DNA from: Candidatus Kuenenia stuttgartensis
GTDB lineage: Bacteria > Planctomycetota > Planctomycetia > Isosphaerales > Isosphaeraceae
Reading direction: 5' to 3'
Assembly (NCBI GenBank): GCA_945874095.1
Contig: CAMCFM010000248.1
Coordinates: 1-6,831, forward strand
DNA length: 6,831 nucleotides
Shown: positions 1 through 6,831 of the stretch, piece after piece
Layout: each line of letters starts with the position of its first letter
How positions within the stretch are numbered: position 1 is the stretch's first letter
The notes under the pieces: model-generated
What the model was told of the DNA's origin: nothing
What the model saw: the letters and a program-made list of their open reading frames with translations, nothing else
The model's database searches: none
Program-made: the position numbers and the translations under genes

Positions 1-2834
1 TTTAATACCGATTCCCACTGGCTCGATTCCGAATCTTTCAGCTGGGCTCGAAACTTGTTGGCTCGCTCTTTAATCGGCTTGCGAAGCGGTTCAAAAATTC
101 GGACGTCACCGTCCTGAGTCACATATTCCATGAATTGCTTGTAGCCAACCTCAACCTTAAGTGGCTCCTGGCTGATATACCAAAGCTGATTCCAAAGGTC
201 GTCCAGATAGACTTTTTCCTGGTCATTGAGCATCAATCGTGAAAGGTTGTCATCCTCACGATGATAAAGTGCGACCGTTACCACTTCATCCACGGGTACA
301 ATTTGCGGATAGCAAACGGCAGCCGGTAAAATCGCTCGGAAACTGTCGAATGACTTTTTCCATGCTTCTTGCGCCGAACCAGAGATCAGTAGTGGTCGAG
401 TCGGTGAGAATCCAATCGTCGGGCCTGACTGATTCTGTGCAATTTGAACCTGTGCCCCTGTCGTAGATGGCCAGTTCCCCAAAGCCGTAGCATCTGCAAC
501 AAAAGTACGTCCTTCAGCCCATTCGGCAGGAATTTCAAATGTTCTCGATTCCCCCAGATTCATTTCGATACCAGTTTTTCCTGTTTTTTTTCCTTCATTG
601 ACTAATTCTGCAAAATTCAATCTGCTGAAGATCGGCCCCTGCAATGACATCAGGCGTGATTTCAATTCAGCATCAGGCGATTTATCCGGGGGAGTTGTGG
701 CTGTGAACAGGGATTGAAGCTTGTTCGCCAGTTCTATTCGTTTTGTTGGATCTGATTCGTTGATCCACTGATCAAGTGCAGAACCACGGGGCACAACTGC
801 CAAAGTATCTGCAACCTTTTCGCTTGCCGGCTCAAGTGCAAATGCCCACACACCTGAATGTCCGTGAGAATCCGCATGGGGATTACCTGCATGAATATTC
901 GGACTGACATCGCCAGAAAGACTCCACAATCGCTTTACACCAGCCGATTCTTTGACATTCAAGTCCACTTCAGTCAGGTCGCAGCCATGTTCGCCGTTAC
1001 GTGGGCCGATGACTAATGCAATCGTGGTCCCTTCACTGACCCGGATTTGATTTATCGGAGGGATCACATTCGGCTTGCTTGTATCTGCCACACCAGCTGC
1101 CAGAACTTGACGCGTCGTTCCACGTCGCAGTTCCAGCGACCATGTCACTCCATTGCCACAATCACCGTGTGCGTCATTTGTTATGGCCTTAATATCAACC
1201 ATTCCTGTGATTGGGCTTGTCCAGTAAATTGCGACAGACTGGCTTGGTGATGGGTGAACCGCAATCGATTTTGGCTTCATCAGGCCAGGCACTCGCACCG
1301 TCTGATCAGAAGAATTTGCAAAAACGTTCGGCGTTTCCGGCTTGCCCCAACCTTTCACAAACGCATATCCACCGCCATTCTCCACCCGGCTTTGCATCAG
1401 ATTGATATTGGCGGGTTGAGCAAGATGACCGAGACCAGCGACATAAGCCCATGCCGTTAATATCGATTGATCGAGATGATTCTTCGCTGCAAGTGCTTTG
1501 AAATCAGGCTTATCAGGATTGCTCCGAAGAAACTCAATGGCATTGAGATATTCTGCTGACCGGTGCAATTCCAAACGCTTTTTTGCCAAAAGGGCCACAG
1601 AATCATTTAAATTAAGAAGCGGAATCGGGACCAGCCCCGGCTTTTCGAGTCGCGGATTGTTCCAGATAAACTTGTTGTCACCTGCTGATTCACCAATCGT
1701 GAGCGAAGTCAATTGCAACCTCACTGATCCACTTGATGGATTCTTCTGAAGAACTTCCGTGACATTCACATTCGATGAGATCGGGTCTTGTGTTCCAAGC
1801 CATGGCTTAAAGTGTCCGACACTGCCAAACTTTGTCAGGGCTTTCTGAAAATTCTGAATTTCCAGAGCCAGCGGCTTAATACCATCGACGTTGGTCGTTT
1901 TCCATCGCGATTGCAAATGTTTCCAGACAGGCGAATCCGTCGGGAGATTCAGATGGTTCCAAAGTAGCTGAACGTATTTTGGGCTCAGTTTCTCTTTTTC
2001 AGCAATTTCCGCGATCGACTTCGGGTCCGACTTACCCAAATCACGCAAAACAATCAATGCATTCAGGTATTGCGAAACAGGAATTCTGCCTCCTGCGTTC
2101 GTGTCCCATTCCAGTCCTTGCAGAAGGACTCGGGTGTGGCCTTCCGGGTCGGTCCTCAAGCGATAAAATTGACGAATTCCGTCCAGAAGTTCATTCGTCC
2201 AGTCTGCTTGTGTATTCTTGGCTGAAAATTTTGTTCCAGTTGGGAGCATCACCATATGCGATGCAATGCCCTTGGAGGCTTCCATGTATTTTTCGAGCAA
2301 CGCTGGAGACATCACCAACGCGTCTCCAACGTTCGTGAATCCTTCCCCAGCAGCACCATCCGCAGGAAACTCGCGAGTTGGCTTTAAATCAATGCCTGTC
2401 AGGTCGCGAACGGTGTTGTCATATTCCACGTTGCTCAAACGTCTTAAGAGCACCGGGCCAGGGTCGCCCGCATTCGCCAGGGCTTCCGCTCTCAGGTATG
2501 ACTGAATCCATCCTGTGATTGCCAACTGGTCCTCTGCGGATGGACGAGGCTTATTCTTGGGCGGCATTTCGCCGGCTTGAATCTGCTCAAGTGCGTGCCT
2601 CCAGATCTCTGGCGATTTCCGGATCTCTTTTAAACTCAAGAACCGTTCCAGATCCAAATCGCCTTCCTGCTTCTCTGTGCTGTGACATCCAAGGCAATGC
2701 TTTTGCATCGTCGGTCGGGTTTTTTCAGCAAATTGTCTGGCCAATGAATCAAACGAATCTTCAGCCACAGCCGTTTCAAATCTTGGCAATATGGCACAGA
2801 AAGTGATAACCAGCAGGAGTTTTCGAGCATTCAT
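1..2834 (-). CDS. Exported PSCyt1/DUF1587 c-type cytochrome protein, C-terminus cut off by the window edge
   Basis: One frame stays open for 944 codons from ATG at 2834 to the left edge, so the protein is partial at its C-terminus. Residues 1-24 are a signal peptide (basic MNARK, hydrophobic core, A-V-A cleavage motif at 22-24), placing it in the periplasm. A planctomycete-type cytochrome c domain follows: haem motif C47-L-G-C50-H51 and a likely axial Met at M90 (GEMPP). Residues about 128-190 match DUF1587 (RRLSNVEYDNTVRDLTGID, then FPAD and a GDALVMSPALLEKY stretch). Residues 200-510 are mostly helical and unassigned. Residues 513-627 look like a beta-sandwich, with C559 and C618 able to pair, ending in a GCDLTEVDLNV strand. 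Residues 857-944 hold a YHREDD motif and a helical segment. DUF1595/1592/1588/1585, usual in this family, are not visible and may lie beyond the edge. The start is chosen for the signal peptide and because an in-frame TGA lies 15 codons upstream; the Shine-Dalgarno is weak. Family assignment is strong; enzymatic role is unknown. Confidence 0.9.
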   Translation of the reverse strand, partial: MNARKLLLVITFCAILPRFETAVAEDSFDSLARQFAEKTRPTMQKHCLGCHSTEKQEGDLDLERFLSLKEIRKSPEIWRHALEQIQAGEMPPKNKPRPSAEDQLAITGWIQSYLRAEALANAGDPGPVLLRRLSNVEYDNTVRDLTGIDLKPTREFPADGAAGEGFTNVGDALVMSPALLEKYMEASKGIASHMVMLPTGTKFSAKNTQADWTNELLDGIRQFYRLRTDPEGHTRVLLQGLEWDTNAGGRIPVSQYLNALIVLRDLGKSDPKSIAEIAEKEKLSPKYVQLLWNHLNLPTDSPVWKHLQSRWKTTNVDGIKPLALEIQNFQKALTKFGSVGHFKPWLGTQDPISSNVNVTEVLQKNPSSGSVRLQLTSLTIGESAGDNKFIWNNPRLEKPGLVPIPLLNLNDSVALLAKKRLELHRSAEYLNAIEFLRSNPDKPDFKALAAKNHLDQSILTAWAYVAGLGHLAQPANINLMQSRVENGGGYAFVKGWGKPETPNVFANSSDQTVRVPGLMKPKSIAVHPSPSQSVAIYWTSPITGMVDIKAITNDAHGDCGNGVTWSLELRRGTTRQVLAAGVADTSKPNVIPPINQIRVSEGTTIALVIGPRNGEHGCDLTEVDLNVKESAGVKRLWSLSGDVSPNIHAGNPHADSHGHSGVWAFALEPASEKVADTLAVVPRGSALDQWINESDPTKRIELANKLQSLFTATTPPDKSPDAELKSRLMSLQGPIFSRLNFAELVNEGKKTGKTGIEMNLGESRTFEIPAEWAEGRTFVADATALGNWPSTTGAQVQIAQNQSGPTIGFSPTRPLLISGSAQEAWKKSFDSFRAILPAAVCYPQIVPVDEVVTVALYHREDDNLSRLMLNDQEKVYLDDLWNQLWYISQEPLKVEVGYKQFMEYVTQDGDVRIFEPLRKPIKERANKFRAQLKDSESSQWESVL

Positions 2835-2875
2835 CTGTATGGCATCCGTGAGGAACGGCACTGGCAGGAATTTGT

Positions 2876-2903
2876 ATCATACGTGATTCCAGAAAGATGC
2901 GAA
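2876..2903 (-). promoter_or_regulatory. Candidate sigma70-type promoter for the leftward DUF1587 gene
   Basis: On the minus strand a -10 element TATGAT (2876-2881, 5 of 6 to consensus) lies 16 bp downstream of TTCGCA (2898-2903, 4 of 6). Transcription would start near 2869, leaving a leader of about 35 nt before the ATG at 2834. The position is sensible but the -35 match is modest, so this is a candidate only. Confidence 0.35.
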
Positions 2904-2947
2904 AGACTTTTTCTAAATTCTTCTTGTTTGAATCAGAATACGGAAGA

Positions 2948-2976
2948 TTGACAACCGTGGTCATCACTCGCATAAT
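2948..2976 (+). promoter_or_regulatory. Near-consensus sigma70-type promoter for the rightward dehydrogenase-cytochrome gene
   Basis: A perfect TTGACA (2948-2953) is followed, after exactly 17 bp, by CATAAT (2971-2976, 5 of 6 to TATAAT). Transcription would start around 2983, giving a leader of about 50 nt before the ATG at 3033. It sits in the divergent gap and points at the downstream gene. The -35 boxes of the two opposing candidates are 44 bp apart, in an AT-rich stretch where a regulator shared by both genes could bind; no convincing operator palindrome was seen. Confidence 0.6.
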
Positions 2977-3032
2977 GCCGTTCAAGACTTTCGGCTTTGT
3001 ACCATGATCACAGACTATCGGAACTTGGAAAA

Positions 3033-6000
3033 ATGAGACCCTTCAGCAATTTGATCCGATGCCTGATTCTGAATTTTATAGTTGGTGTTGTCGGAGCTGA
3101 ATATGTTATCGGGCTTGAGAATCCACCGATTTATGATAGCGAGCAATCGGCTGAAAAACCAATTTCGGGGTCGGATGCGATCAAAAGGATAACCGTGCCA
3201 GTTGGTTTTGAAGCGAAACTTTTTGCAGATGAGCCCATGGTTCGGAATCCGATTGCATTACAATATGATGGACAAGGCCGACTTTGGGTCGCTGAGAATT
3301 ACACTTACGCAGAACGTGGACTCAGAATCGACCCTAACCTAAGAGACCGGCTTGTCATATTTCATGATTCGAATCATGATGGAAAAGCCGATAGTTCGAC
3401 TGTTTTCTCAGACTCGCTCCATAATCTGACTGGTTTTGCAATTGGAAGAGGCGGAGTTTGGGCGATTTGTCCTCCCCAGTTGCTGTTCATCGCCGATAAG
3501 AATCAGGATGACAAGCCAGATGGCCCACCTCAAGTGATTCTGGATGGTTTCACAGTGGCCTCGGAAAATCACCATAATTTTGCAAATGGGCTGAAGTTTG
3601 GACCTGACGGATGGCTTTACGGCCGAATTGGTGGGAGTGCTCCGGCGTTTGTCGGAAAACCTGGAACGATCGACAATTCTCGAATTCCGATTTATGGAGG
3701 TATCTGGCGATATCATCCAAAAACGAGTCAATTTGAAGTCCTCACTCATGGCACAACCAACCCCTGGGGGATGGATTGGGACCAGAACGGCGAGGCTTTT
3801 TTTGTTAATACGGTGAATGGACAACTATGGCACCTTATCCCAGGTTCACACCTTGATCGGTTGCATACCGTAGACCCCAATCCAAATGCCTATCAATTGA
3901 TGCAGCAGACTGCCGATCACTTTCATTATGATACAGGTCAGGGCTGGATTGCTTCGCGCGATGGCGCAGCGAACAGTCTTGGAGGAGGCCACGCGCATCA
4001 GGGAGCCTTGATTTATCAAGGTGGAACTTGGCCTGACAAATATGATGACCGTTTATTTATGATCAATTTTCATGGTAGACGTATTAACACAGAGCGGTTG
4101 ACCCGTAATGGAAGTGGATTTATTGGATCTCACGAGAAAGATCTGGCATTATTTGGCGACACGTGGTTCAGAGGCCTTGATATGGCCTCTGCTCCAAACG
4201 GGAATATCGTGGTGATTGACTGGAGCGATACCGGTGAATGCCATGAAAACACCGGAGTACACCGTTCCAGTGGCAGGGTTTATGAAATTGGAGTGAAGCC
4301 TGAAAAACATCAAGAATTTAAAGAATTCAAGGCATCAAATGTTTTTGCCGATCTCACTTCAGACAACATCTTTTATGCCAGAAGGTCGCTTGAACAAATT
4401 GCTGATAATCCCGATCAGTTCAAGGTTCTTAAATCAGATTTGTTGGAATTATTACATTCCGATGGAGCGGCTAGAAACAGGTTAAGAAGCTTATGGGCAT
4501 TGAACTCACTTGGATTTGCCACAGAATCACTATTAATAAATCTATCCAAAGATTCAGAGGAATCTGTCCGAACCTGGGCCATTCGGCTCTTAATGGATTC
4601 GTTCCCGATGGATACCATTCAGGGTGATCGCAAATCATCGATTGATCGCCAGCCTTCCAAAGCTGTGATTCAAACACTTTTGTCTTTAGCCGAAACGGAC
4701 AAGTCCGGGCTAGTTCGGCTAGCCATTGCATCTTCCATTCAAAGGCTTTCTGAAGACGAGTCGAGGATCTCTTTAGCAAAATTGCTTGTGAGGCATCAGG
4801 AGGATTCCAACGACCTAAACTTGCCACTTCTGGTTTGGTATGGAATTGCATCTGTAGCTGACAAGGATCCTTTATTGCTGAAAGATGTTTATGATGTGTG
4901 TCAATGGCCCTTACTCAGTAAAATGATTACAAGACGGCTTGCATCAACTTTGGGAGAGAGCCAAAAGCCTGAGTCGCTGAATCTGGTTCTGGCATCTGCC
5001 GGAAATAAAAGTGTTGCAACTCAGAATTCCACTCTGGAAGGCCTGATTGAAGGGCTTACAGGGCGTGATAAAGTTCTGGAGCCGGATTCCTGGAAAGCGT
5101 TTGCGAAGAAGTTCCCTACAGCAAAGACGCAGGAACTGGCGGCATTGTTTGGTGATGGGGTGGCTCTTGATTCGATACGAAAGCTGGCTTTAGATAATAA
5201 GCAGGAGATGAAAACTCGCAGAAATGCATTGAGAACATTGGTTGAACGAAATCCACCGGATATCAACCATATATGTATGACTCTGCTTGGGATCAGGTAT
5301 TTAAATACAGAAGCCATTCAAGGACTGTCTCGAACGGACGATCCCGTTGTGGCTCAGCGGATTGTGGATACTTATCAGAACTTTGCGTTGCCAGAACGAC
5401 CTATGGTGATCGATGTTTTGACGCAACGGCCAACCTGGGCGAGGGTTCTGCTTGAAGCTGTAGCGAAAGGCCGAATCAACCGTCAGGATATTTCCGTGTC
5501 TCAGGCCCGCAAGATTCTAGGATTTAATGACAAATTGACCAGTGATTCTCTGCTCAGGCATTGGGGGCGAATTGTTGCGCCCAGCGAGTCGAAATTAAAG
5601 TTTGGAGCTCAGGTCAAAGCGGAACTTGCTGACACAAAAGCTTCACAAGGCGATTTTAAACTTGGCAGAGATTTGTATATGAAGAGCTGTGGCCAGTGCC
5701 ATACGCTTTATGGGGAAGGTGGCCGAATTGGGCCTGATATTACGGGGGCACAGAGGCAGAATCTCGACTATTTGCTCGAAAATATTGTTGAGCCTTCTGC
5801 TGCTGTTTCACCTGATTTTCGGCTGACGAATATCCAGATGTCAGATGGACGCGTATTGTCTGGCCTGGTTAGGCCTCGGGATCAGCAGTCACTGACATTA
5901 ATCACTGCGAACCAGACGATAATTCTGGCAAAAACCGATATTGAAGCTCAGAGAGCTACCGATCAGTCCATTATGCCTGAAGGCCAGCTGGAGGCAATGA

Positions 6001-6068
6001 ATGTGAAGGAAAGAACGGCATTGCTGAGATATTTGATGACGGAATCTCCACCTGTGGACGGACGCTAA
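3033..6068 (+). CDS. Exported PVC-type dehydrogenase: beta-propeller, HEAT repeats and C-terminal cytochrome c
   Basis: Complete, 1011 residues. A signal peptide covers residues 1-22 (hydrophobic LILNFIVGVVGA, V-G-A cleavage). Residues about 51-420 form the planctomycete/Verrucomicrobia 'membrane-bound dehydrogenase' domain (TIGR02604 type), an NHL/sGDH-like beta-propeller. Visible motifs are ENHHN (178-182), NGLKFGPDGWLYGRIGG (185-201), GTTNPWG (240-246), GGGHAHQG (317-324) and DWSDTGECHE (396-405). Two Ca-binding-like loops, DxNxDxxxD, lie at 112-120 and 155-163. Residues about 440-830 are helical HEAT-like repeats. Residues about 875-1003 are the PVC-type haem domain (TIGR02603 type) with C886-G-Q-C889-H890 and likely axial M981 in SIMPEG. 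Family knowledge suggests periplasmic oxidation of a sugar or similar substrate, electrons passing to the fused haem; the substrate is unknown. ATG 3033 is preferred over in-frame TTG 2997 because the signal peptide starts there and TTG is only about 14 nt from the predicted transcript start. A GGAA lies about 9 nt upstream of the ATG. Confidence 0.93.
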   Translation: MRPFSNLIRCLILNFIVGVVGAEYVIGLENPPIYDSEQSAEKPISGSDAIKRITVPVGFEAKLFADEPMVRNPIALQYDGQGRLWVAENYTYAERGLRIDPNLRDRLVIFHDSNHDGKADSSTVFSDSLHNLTGFAIGRGGVWAICPPQLLFIADKNQDDKPDGPPQVILDGFTVASENHHNFANGLKFGPDGWLYGRIGGSAPAFVGKPGTIDNSRIPIYGGIWRYHPKTSQFEVLTHGTTNPWGMDWDQNGEAFFVNTVNGQLWHLIPGSHLDRLHTVDPNPNAYQLMQQTADHFHYDTGQGWIASRDGAANSLGGGHAHQGALIYQGGTWPDKYDDRLFMINFHGRRINTERLTRNGSGFIGSHEKDLALFGDTWFRGLDMASAPNGNIVVIDWSDTGECHENTGVHRSSGRVYEIGVKPEKHQEFKEFKASNVFADLTSDNIFYARRSLEQIADNPDQFKVLKSDLLELLHSDGAARNRLRSLWALNSLGFATESLLINLSKDSEESVRTWAIRLLMDSFPMDTIQGDRKSSIDRQPSKAVIQTLLSLAETDKSGLVRLAIASSIQRLSEDESRISLAKLLVRHQEDSNDLNLPLLVWYGIASVADKDPLLLKDVYDVCQWPLLSKMITRRLASTLGESQKPESLNLVLASAGNKSVATQNSTLEGLIEGLTGRDKVLEPDSWKAFAKKFPTAKTQELAALFGDGVALDSIRKLALDNKQEMKTRRNALRTLVERNPPDINHICMTLLGIRYLNTEAIQGLSRTDDPVVAQRIVDTYQNFALPERPMVIDVLTQRPTWARVLLEAVAKGRINRQDISVSQARKILGFNDKLTSDSLLRHWGRIVAPSESKLKFGAQVKAELADTKASQGDFKLGRDLYMKSCGQCHTLYGEGGRIGPDITGAQRQNLDYLLENIVEPSAAVSPDFRLTNIQMSDGRVLSGLVRPRDQQSLTLITANQTIILAKTDIEAQRATDQSIMPEGQLEAMNVKERTALLRYLMTESPPVDGR
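4169..4191. repeat. Perfect 8-bp inverted repeat with 7-nt loop inside the dehydrogenase gene
   Basis: CAGAGGCC (4169-4176) and GGCCTCTG (4184-4191) are exact reverse complements around the loop TTGATAT, so a GC-rich mRNA hairpin could form. It lies in codons for the family-typical WFRGLDMASAP segment, so the pairing may be a by-product of codon choice. There is no T-run, so it is not an intrinsic terminator. Confidence 0.4.
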
Positions 6069-6182
6069 AGTGATTGCGAAATATCCATATGAAATGTGAT
6101 GAACTGAATCCAAGATACTGAAAGATTTGATGGGGTCCAATTTCATCCATGTTCGACTTCATACCACGAAAGCCTGAATGCA

Positions 6183-6740
6183 ATGCTGGAAGATGATTTT
6201 CTGGAAAATTGGCAGAAATGGCTCGAAGAACAGGGCTGGACTCATGAGGAGGGCGAGGAGTTTCGCGACCCTGCTTTGGATATTTTAGGCATAGGGGTCA
6301 AAAAAATTCGCTTGAGCCGGATTCCATTGTTTGGGCGAGGGCTGGCTGTGGTGGCGATCTGCCGGCACCCATTTGATCTCAGTTCAGATTCAGGCGGATT
6401 AAAGCAATGGACGGATCGGCTGGCTAAGGCTGTCAACGGGCGATTCCCACCATGGAAAGAGAAACGCCCGGGAGCGATTTTATTAATCGCTGTGCAATTG
6501 ACGCCGGAGCCGATCAAAGATGCTGATGAAGAACGTTTGAAATCGGTGCTTGGCCACTGGACAGGTACCCGGGTTGTGCCTGCGGCTCTGGTCCGAATCA
6601 ATTTGGGGCAAAGCGCGATGTCGTCCATTCTGGCAGAAGGCCTGCCGAGGGATTTGCCTGAAATTGGCCGGCTATTGGATGGCTGGTCAGCCAAATTTCA
6701 AAGGTTTGTACCGATGTGGAATGATTCCGAGCTTGGATGA
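6183..6740 (+). CDS. Hypothetical 185-residue cytosolic protein, family not recognised
   Basis: I do not recognise this protein. It starts at the first ATG after an in-frame TGA at 6105-6107 and has no signal peptide or membrane helix, so it is probably cytosolic. It begins with an acidic amphipathic helix rich in Trp (W10, W13, W19; about residues 4-19). Alternating predicted strands and helices follow: strand pair about 38-60 (VKKIRLSRIPLFGRGLAVVAI), helix 73-86, strand 97-106 (PGAILLIAVQL), acidic helix 112-124, strand 129-140, and helix 143-175. This pattern suggests a small alpha/beta fold. The gene lies 114 bp after the dehydrogenase on the same strand; no terminator or good promoter is visible in the gap, so read-through from upstream is possible. 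The Shine-Dalgarno is weak. A 150-codon antisense frame overlaps it but is rich in Ser, Arg and Pro, as expected for a shadow. The residue composition and ordered strand/helix pattern favour the plus strand. Confidence 0.72.
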   Translation: MLEDDFLENWQKWLEEQGWTHEEGEEFRDPALDILGIGVKKIRLSRIPLFGRGLAVVAICRHPFDLSSDSGGLKQWTDRLAKAVNGRFPPWKEKRPGAILLIAVQLTPEPIKDADEERLKSVLGHWTGTRVVPAALVRINLGQSAMSSILAEGLPRDLPEIGRLLDGWSAKFQRFVPMWNDSELG

Positions 6741-6748
6741 ACCTGAAT

Positions 6749-6831
6749 TCATTCCGCAATATCATGTGAAGTGAGATTTTTCCCAGTCGTCAAATCCACT
6801 TCAAATGGTGTCCAGTCAAGCATGACACTCC
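6749..6831 (-). CDS. Possible C-terminal end of a convergent gene, mostly outside the window
   Basis: On the minus strand one frame is open from the right edge for 26 codons and ends in TGA at 6749-6751. The encoded peptide (ending LTTGKNLTSHDIAE) has a plausible protein composition. The stop would lie only 8 bp from the stop of the plus-strand hypothetical gene, a common convergent arrangement. An internal ATG at 6821-6823 means it could also be a chance 24-codon frame. The stretch is too short to assign a family, and the complementary plus-strand frame is also open here. Confidence 0.3.
   Translation of the reverse strand, partial: SVMLDWTPFEVDLTTGKNLTSHDIAE

Noticed and set aside
239..2806. 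Several plus-strand frames of 60-119 codons (for example 1979-2338 and 2218-2505)
   Set aside because: They lie opposite the continuous minus-strand DUF1587 gene, show no recognisable domains and have shadow-like composition rich in Ser, Arg, Pro and Cys.
2636..2985. Short minus-strand frames around the start of the DUF1587 gene (2830 start and 2985 start)
   Set aside because: They are out of frame with the real gene, whose ATG at 2834 gives a clean signal peptide and haem motif. The 2776-2985 frame spans the promoter region and lacks protein-like features.
4314..4331. Imperfect 9-bp tandem repeat (GAATTTAAA, GAATTCAAG)
   Set aside because: It encodes a simple EFKEFK linker between the propeller and the HEAT region; two imperfect copies are not evidence of a functional repeat.
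4708..4724. GGCTAG / CTAGCC inverted repeat with a TTCGG loop
   Set aside because: It is only a 6-bp stem within HEAT-repeat codons (SGLVRLAIA) and has no T-run, so it is likely chance.
3408..5317. Antisense frames of 67-138 codons inside the dehydrogenase gene
   Set aside because: They are shadows of a conserved full-length coding region; no start signals or domains support them.
6069..6182. Search for a terminator or promoter in the gap between the dehydrogenase and the hypothetical gene
   Set aside because: No stem followed by a T-run and no well-spaced -35/-10 pair was found; GATACT at 6114-6119 has no acceptable -35 partner.
6242..6694. 150-codon minus-strand frame opposite the hypothetical gene
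   Set aside because: Its composition is rich in Ser, Arg and Pro with no ordered secondary-structure pattern, whereas the plus-strand product looks like a folded alpha/beta protein.

Overview
The window looks like chromosome from a planctomycete (PVC superphylum) of moderate GC content. The main reason is that it carries two very large, exported c-type cytochrome proteins of families greatly expanded in Planctomycetes: a PSCyt1/DUF1587 protein and a 'membrane-bound dehydrogenase / HEAT / PVC-type CxxCH' protein. Weak or absent Shine-Dalgarno sequences fit this assignment. Genus and species cannot be read from the sequence.

Layout. Bases 1-2834 are filled by one uninterrupted minus-strand reading frame: signal peptide, CxxCH haem domain, DUF1587, long helical linker, beta-sandwich and a further conserved-looking segment. 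Its 3' end runs off the left edge. Bases 2835-3032 are a 198-bp divergent intergenic region with a near-consensus sigma70-type promoter facing right (TTGACA, 17 bp, CATAAT) and a weaker candidate facing left. Bases 3033-6068 encode a complete 1011-residue exported protein: an NHL/sGDH-like beta-propeller dehydrogenase domain, a HEAT-type helical repeat region and a C-terminal single-haem cytochrome c domain. After a 114-bp gap, 6183-6740 encodes a 185-residue cytosolic protein that I do not recognise. The last 83 bases may hold the C-terminal end of a convergent minus-strand gene.

How the genes may work together. The divergent pair encodes two exported, haem-carrying proteins from one shared control region. 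The propeller domain would be the catalytic or substrate-binding part, probably acting on a sugar or other carbohydrate, and the haem domains would move electrons on the outer side of the cytoplasmic membrane. This is inferred from family knowledge; the substrate cannot be determined here. No mobile element, tRNA, rRNA, CRISPR array or clear intrinsic terminator was seen. The content is mostly typical planctomycete material. The less ordinary points are the long insert region after DUF1587, the loss of the PQQ-type arginine in the propeller, and the unrecognised 185-residue protein.
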